DNA from: Puffinus mauretanicus
Lineage: Eukaryota > Chordata > Aves > Procellariiformes > Procellariidae
DNA: 64,000 nt
Direction of reading: 5' to 3'
Assembly (NCBI GenBank): GCA_023333565.1
Contig: JAJKFH010000948.1
Coordinates: 3,856,001-3,920,000 of the forward strand
The notes beneath the pieces were generated by a model that searched no databases, was not told the origin of the DNA, and saw only the letters and a program-made list of their open reading frames with translations. Position numbers and translations under genes: made by a program. Shown here piece by piece: positions 58,646 to 64,000 of the stretch (position 1 is the first letter of the stretch; each line of letters begins with the position of its first letter).

Positions 58646-58662
58646 AAAAAAAAAAAAAAAAA
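58646..58662. repeat. Poly-A run (17)
   Basis: Seventeen A residues; no retroelement body recognisable next to it. Confidence 0.95.
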
Positions 58663-58937
58663 GACAAAAGCCAGAAAATGCCACAGGCAGACAAATTTTA
58701 AGTAAAGCTCAACAAGAAAAGAGCTCATAAAAACCACACACAGCATCCCAGTCAAACTTTAGGTAGATACATCTCCTAGTCATTTCCCAAAGTATATTTC
58801 TATTATCAGACATATCCAACAAATAATCAGAAAGTTCAGAACCACAACAGCAGCAAATTGCGTCAAATGCACCGCAACCCGGAGTGCCGCCCATCAGTTA
58901 CTTGAGGGGAAAAAAAAAACCTAAAAAAAGCTAGATG

Positions 58938-58956
58938 TGCAGCACCCTCTAGTGAC
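58938..58956 (-). promoter_or_regulatory. CTCF-like site
   Basis: The minus strand reads TCACTAGAGGGTGCTGCA, close to the CTCF core CCACTAGGGGGCGCTG plus the flanking GCA. It sits at the edge of a short stretch with more CpGs (58.86-59.05 kb). Judged by motif resemblance only. Confidence 0.4.
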
Positions 58957-61900
58957 AGTCACCTGTCCCCACACGGGGCTTTATCAAGCGTTGGTGCTGG
59001 GGCGGGGAAGTCCTTAGGGCCGGGAAAATCTTTTCGAAAATATAAACGATGGAAGAGCCAGCGAAACGCCAGCCATTGCCCATCAGTTTGAATAAGAGAC
59101 CAGGGACAGGTGTCAACTTACGGTTGCAAGAGAGTGAAAAAATCCAGCTCATCTATCTGCCCACCCAGAGTCTTTCTATACAGTTTACTGAAAAACTAAA
59201 TTGGAATTCAGTGCATTCTGCTCAGAGACTTTCTCTCCCTTTCCTGGAAAGTTAGGTCTAAGAAATCCTTGAAAATAAAGTTCTTGCTAGTCAGAACACC
59301 TGGCTTCTGTGAAGTCAGACCTTTTTAGTCTAAATTCAGCTTTCAAAGTCTCACTGTATTCAATCGAATCACTTAGGAAAATATTAACATTATGCTTTTA
59401 ATTTAAATTATAACTTATATTTATTTGTTCCTCTAGAAAAAGTTTTCACAGAAATCAGTATGTCTTCACTTCCACATTTTTGACAAAAAAGGTTTCGCCG
59501 GGGAAAGTTCAGTATCAGGAACATCTGCTGTCTGTATTCCCAACTCACGTATTCCAAGACTGATACCCTGAGAGTAAAACAAACTTAAATTCAACTTAAC
59601 TCCAACTTAACACAGAAAAGTTAAACATAAAAGACTAATGCTATATTGAAAAAAGTTGAGAACCAAACAGGTTTTTTAAGGATGTAAACCGATACCTATG
59701 TGTTCTTCTAGCACTGCCTGTTCGTGCACACACACAATTTGCCAGGTAGCTTTACCTGAGTCTCGGCACTTTGGCAGGACTGTGCAGGGCTGCGCATACA
59801 TCGACACACACCTTCAATTAATTAATAAAACCAGGCTGCTTCCAAAAATAATTTCTTTTAATCTCAAATACTTGAATGCGTTTCAGTCTGAACAGGTAAG
59901 TGAAAAGCTTCGCACAAGGCCAGTGCCTTCCTGACTCTGTATTTCTGGCTGCCTCTCTCTCGTGGAAGATGTTCAGAGGGTTATGGCAGTCACTGTTGCT
60001 TCTGCCCATTTGTGCTATCCAATCATTATGCTCTTCAGTTAGGGCCTAATAGGTCACTATATTATTATTAGGAACAAAATAATCCCATTAAATTCCATAT
60101 ACCTATGGTACTCCTGTAGGGCAAGGTATCCCATAAAAGTTTAAGGAAAATGGTTTTCAACTGATTTACCCCAGAGCTGGGTACAGAACTTAGGTCTGCC
60201 GACTTGTTCACTGGGTTGCATTGCTTTGAAGAATACTTCAGTGGGATTTTGCACTAAGCAATGTTAAGTGATGTGCACTCACATGAGCACAGAGAATGCT
60301 GAAACGTCTAGAGAGACTTTTCAGAAGCAGTTAAATAAAGCATAATGAAGTAAATAAAGCACAAAGGACTGTGCTTTCATAACCAGCTTTCTCAAGTTTT
60401 GTTTTTTTATTTTCACTGTTCATCATAGTGAGAAAGTTTGAATTTCTTGCAGGGATACCTTTGCCACTGCAATTTCACCCTGTTTTAATCATGTTATTTA
60501 AATGGTAGCTTTGAGAATACTCTTCACTAAATTTTGATGCTTCTCTTGCAAATAAATATACATCCTTCTGTCCTTAAGAGGCTTTTTTTTTTTTTAAGTT
60601 GCCTTTTCTTGGCAGCTGTAAAGTTTTGAAACAAAGCTAAAGTGTAAAGATGCACATGGACGTAGCAATTTAAATCAGTTGATCATTGTAGAAACACCAC
60701 AAACACCTCAAAGATTACTAAGACAGATGACGATATATATACACTGTTGCTCAAATCTCATGATCCTTTCCATTGCATTTTGAAGCTACCATTAGCTTAC
60801 ATGACCAAAAACTACAGAAACAAAGATTATTATTTCCATTCCTCAGATACCAACTACAATACTATCTGGTTTTATGTAAGTCGCTGAAATAGACATATTC
60901 ATACATTACCATAAATCAATGAACTGATCTTGAGAGCTTAGGAGCACTTTAGCATTTGATTTGTAGTTTGGACTGCTCTTCTTTTGTGTTCCCCAGCAGC
61001 ACACCATTTGCGTCCATGCCCCAATAGGATCTAAGTCTTCCCAGTTTTAATGTGCTGCTTTGACTTTCTGACCTTCAATTTTAAATGCAGAGTCATTGGC
61101 AAGATATCTCAACTACACTCGCTCCAAAGCTTGTAAGGATTACCTTCAGTCAATGCTGGAGAGCTCTGCAGGATTGATCAAAGTTTAATCTGTTTCTAAT
61201 TAAAAGCTGATCTGCTTGACCCTGTGCTCTAAAAACATCAAGCTGTTTATATAAACTGTTTTTTCTCTTTTTCTTTTTTTAATCTCCATGATTTTATAAC
61301 ACAGCCAATAAAAGAATACAAGGCATTAGAAACATTTTTTTTTAAACTGGTAGAGGTAGTTATGTTTCAGAATAATTAACAAAAGACATTTCAAGAGCAA
61401 CTAGAATTGCTAGAAGTGCAAAGAATGAGGAGGCAAATTAGTAAGTGAACTCGCATTAGATATACATGGCCATTTTTCACTAGAAAGAGCAAAGACAATT
61501 ACAAAACAGCAACAGATATTATAAACAACCACTGCTTGTGTGATGTACTTGAGAGATTTTAGGGTTGGATTAAGCAAAAGTGGGTAAAAGGAACACCACC
61601 TACAGAAGAGATCATGCAGGTAAATGGTGTTGCTGTTAAGTTTTATTCTGTAGCATTTTCTAGCTATCTAACATTAGGTAACAGCCACCTGAAATTCAGG
61701 CCCACAAAGTACTTGAGAACAAGGATTCAGCACTTTGTATAAGCTGGTTTCTCTGAACTACCCCCCTCCCTTATTTTTTTCCCCATGAGATTTTTTTCCC
61801 TCCTTTCTATTCAGATAGAACAAGCAGGTCTTCTAGCTTATTTTGTATCTTTTCCAACTAAAAGAAAGTTAAAAAGAAGAAAAGAGAAAGAAGAAAACAG

Positions 61901-64000
61901 CTTATTTTTTTAAACAGTATTTTGTTTCATATGAAAGATTAAGATTTTTTTACCTCTAAACAATGGCCTTTTCAGTCAGTCCATACTGCCCGTGATGCAG
62001 ATCAGCTAACTTTTTTTTAAAACAAAAGAAGTTTCTCCAGAATATCCCATTTCCGAGAACTTGCTCACACTTTCTCAAGTATGCTGCAACTCATGATTTT
62101 CCAGATTACTTGGGGGGCTTTCACTTTGTGTTGTGATACATAAGCTACAGAAACCCATATACTGAGATTAAATGGTCTCACTATCAGGTGCTGAGCAGCC
62201 CATATTACTCTGTGTTTTCCTTTTGTTTTTAATCTACTTACAGTTGCACGGTCTTTTTCCAAACTCCGTCTGCATTCACTATCAGAGGCTTTGTGATAAC
62301 GAAGCTCCTCCTGACCCACCTTCAGCACAGCGCGGAAGACAACAGAAACTCATTTGAGAGGCTTGGCATAGCAAGGATTAGGGCTTCCATCTGAAAGCTC
62401 TTTATAGCTGGAGGCTGCAGAGCTCCATTTTGTAACCTCTTATTCGACAGAAATTGGATGAAATACAGCCATTAACTAAGTTAATAAGGATGTGCACAGT
62501 ACACCGCTGATGACATTTAGCAGCACCACTTCTTGGGACAGCCGGGTGGTACAAGCACATGACTTCCGTGTAGAATTCCCGTTTAGACTTGAAGGTGGGG
62601 CAACTGAGTTTTGGCTTTGGCCAAGACAACAGCACCATTCACCTGGAGGAACTGGAAAAGATTTCATGGTTCATATATAATTTCCTTTACCCAAATCTTT
62701 TACTTTTCCCTCAGTGTCGATTCTTTCTACTGGAGTTTGAAAAGAGAACTGTGGGCATCCTGCATGCTGAATGTCCAGTGAAACTTTCTCTCCTCAGATG
62801 TAGTATTTGATTACACTTTGCCATATCTGCATGTTTTCAGATCATGCTGCTTGTAGTGTACTGTATTTGGGGCTATGACTTATTATGACAATGAAAACAT
62901 AATTTAAATGCATGAGCTATTAACTCATTTGTTAAACAACCTACTAACAAACTTGCACCAATGCTTCATAATTCATGTTGACTTGAGGTTGCTGCTCAGA
63001 AAGAGCTTAGGATGTTGGTCATCTTAGCCAAAGCCAATTATCCTCATTAATAGCATTCACTTTAGGTGTGTGTTTAAGCAAAGATCTATTGTTGCTTGGT
63101 CCAACCAGCTGAGAACGTCCACAGATTTGAAGCAGTACCACTTTAACTGTCAAAAAAATTCCTTTCCTCATGTTGTAGATGTGTCATTCAGTAACTTATA
63201 TATTCCTCTCCAGCCTTCCCATTTTGCAGCAAACAAAAATCTCAGTGTTTGAGGAGGATAAATGAGCTTGTTCATAAATATCTTCCCCATCACTAAAGAC
63301 TGAGTTGTTAATATAATGTAAATAAAAAGCTGTCTGTAAGTTTTTTTTTTTTTTTAATTTAGTGTTTTTTTAACTATGTTGCTACAAAAGATTGTTCAGG
63401 TAAGGGTCGATGTGTGTATTCATACAAACCCCCAAACACCCGAAGTCTTTGCTGCCCAGAGGAATGTAGTTTTTGTCTGAAAAAGTGCTGGTTTACATTA
63501 ACAATGGAAAGCAGGTAAATTCGAAAAGAAGTGACGGTGAACTACCTGACAATTATGGGTTTTGCCTCTTTCCAGAACATGTGCTGGTATTCTGTTTTGA
63601 TCCATTTTCTTGCTAAAATAAATAGGCTAAGCATTGAATGTAGTAGTCATCCTCTTATGGAAGTAAAGTCTGTATGAATAATGTATGCTAACTTGAAAAT
63701 AGTATTGATACTGCTAGTGATCATCCTAATGTTATGTATGTTTGTCATAATTTAAAGTGATATAGCAATTCTTTCTCAAATATTCCCATTTGAAGCAAGA
63801 AGGCAGTATACTGCAGAAAATATGGAGAATATTTTATTAATCACGAAGCCTCAGATAAATAGTCTTGAACTGTATCTTTATCTAGATGAGTCTTTTCAGT
63901 GACAGCACTGCATGTCATAACCTCAGGAGAGAAGACATTTTATGAAATTGGTTAAATGCAGCCTGGGTTTAGGCAGGAGAAACTCCAATGATTAGACCTG
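58957..64000. other. AT-rich DNA without genes
   Basis: AT-rich to the end of the window, with several T runs (60582-60596, 63342-63356) and one MIR-like piece at 60171-60215. The stretch at 61160-61225 combines ATCAAAG, CTAATTAAA and CTGATCTGC, which looks like a conserved-element style cluster, but conservation cannot be judged here. Confidence 0.5.
60171..60215 (-). repeat. Ancient MIR-like SINE tail, antisense
   Basis: CCAGAGCTGGGTACAGAACT followed by TAGGTCTGCCGACTTGTTCA closely follows the antisense family block GCAGAGCTGGGAATAGAACCCAGGTCTCCTGACTCCCA. Short but distinctive. Confidence 0.5.

Larger units (their letters stand above)
50732..58937. other. AT-rich DNA without genes
   Basis: Eight kilobases of AT-rich, CpG-poor sequence. 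It has a TATA-rich tract at 51918-51965, an A17 run at 58646-58662 and several A/T runs. Open frames up to 117 codons (53297-53650) have no splice support. No repeat family recognised. Confidence 0.5.

Noticed and set aside
1..64000. tRNA, rRNA, CRISPR, prophage or operon features
   Set aside because: No matching motifs were seen, and CR1, CpG-island and splice-signal content indicate a vertebrate nuclear genome.

Overview
This window is nuclear DNA from a sauropsid, most probably a bird. The best evidence is a CR1 retrotransposon 3' end at 23.5-24.0 kb. It carries the last part of the CR1 ORF2 reading frame, the conserved 3' untranslated segment and a terminal TGTGATTCT unit. A handful of very worn amniote repeats (MIR-like SINE pieces, old CR1, another old sauropsid repeat) are the only other interspersed repeats I can recognise. 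I see no mammalian repeats, and the low repeat density fits a bird. Most of the window is AT-rich, CpG-poor and non-coding. I found no operons, tRNAs, rRNAs, CRISPR arrays or bacterial features.

Layout. From 1 to 11.9 kb there is intron-like or intergenic DNA with A-rich tracts, two old repeat pieces and several possible short exons. From about 11.95 to 13.72 kb there is a strong CpG island, the one clear promoter region. On its minus strand lies a short ATG-initiated exon ending in a consensus splice donor, plus a second donor about 300 bases upstream, so I infer a protein-coding gene that starts here and runs to the left. From 14 to 23 kb there is ordinary DNA with several small GC/CpG-rich patches. 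The CR1 copy follows. The interval 24-64 kb is a long AT-rich stretch with few CpGs and scattered small GC patches.

Coding content is uncertain. No complete known protein is visible and I recognise no gene by name. By reading splice sites and reading-frame phase by hand I assembled three hypothetical exon sets: (a) minus strand, exon 1 in the CpG island with possible exons at 6148-6185 and 707-769; (b) plus strand, 17874-17937, 22895-22985 and 24703-24955, about 135 codons with a stop and a nearby AATAAA; (c) plus strand, ending in 49622-49716 and 50237-50324 with a stop and AATAAA signals. A possible intronless minus-strand ORF with a TATA-like element sits at 40.6-40.9 kb. These are inferences from phase and splice consensus alone. 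In 64 kb many pseudo-exons arise by chance, so confidence is low. RNA-seq or cross-species alignment would decide each one.

I did not find a convincing undescribed system. The items most worth checking are the two plus-strand exon chains, the CpG-island exon and its neighbours, the TATA/ORF arrangement near 40.9 kb and a 13-bp perfect hairpin near 44.2 kb.
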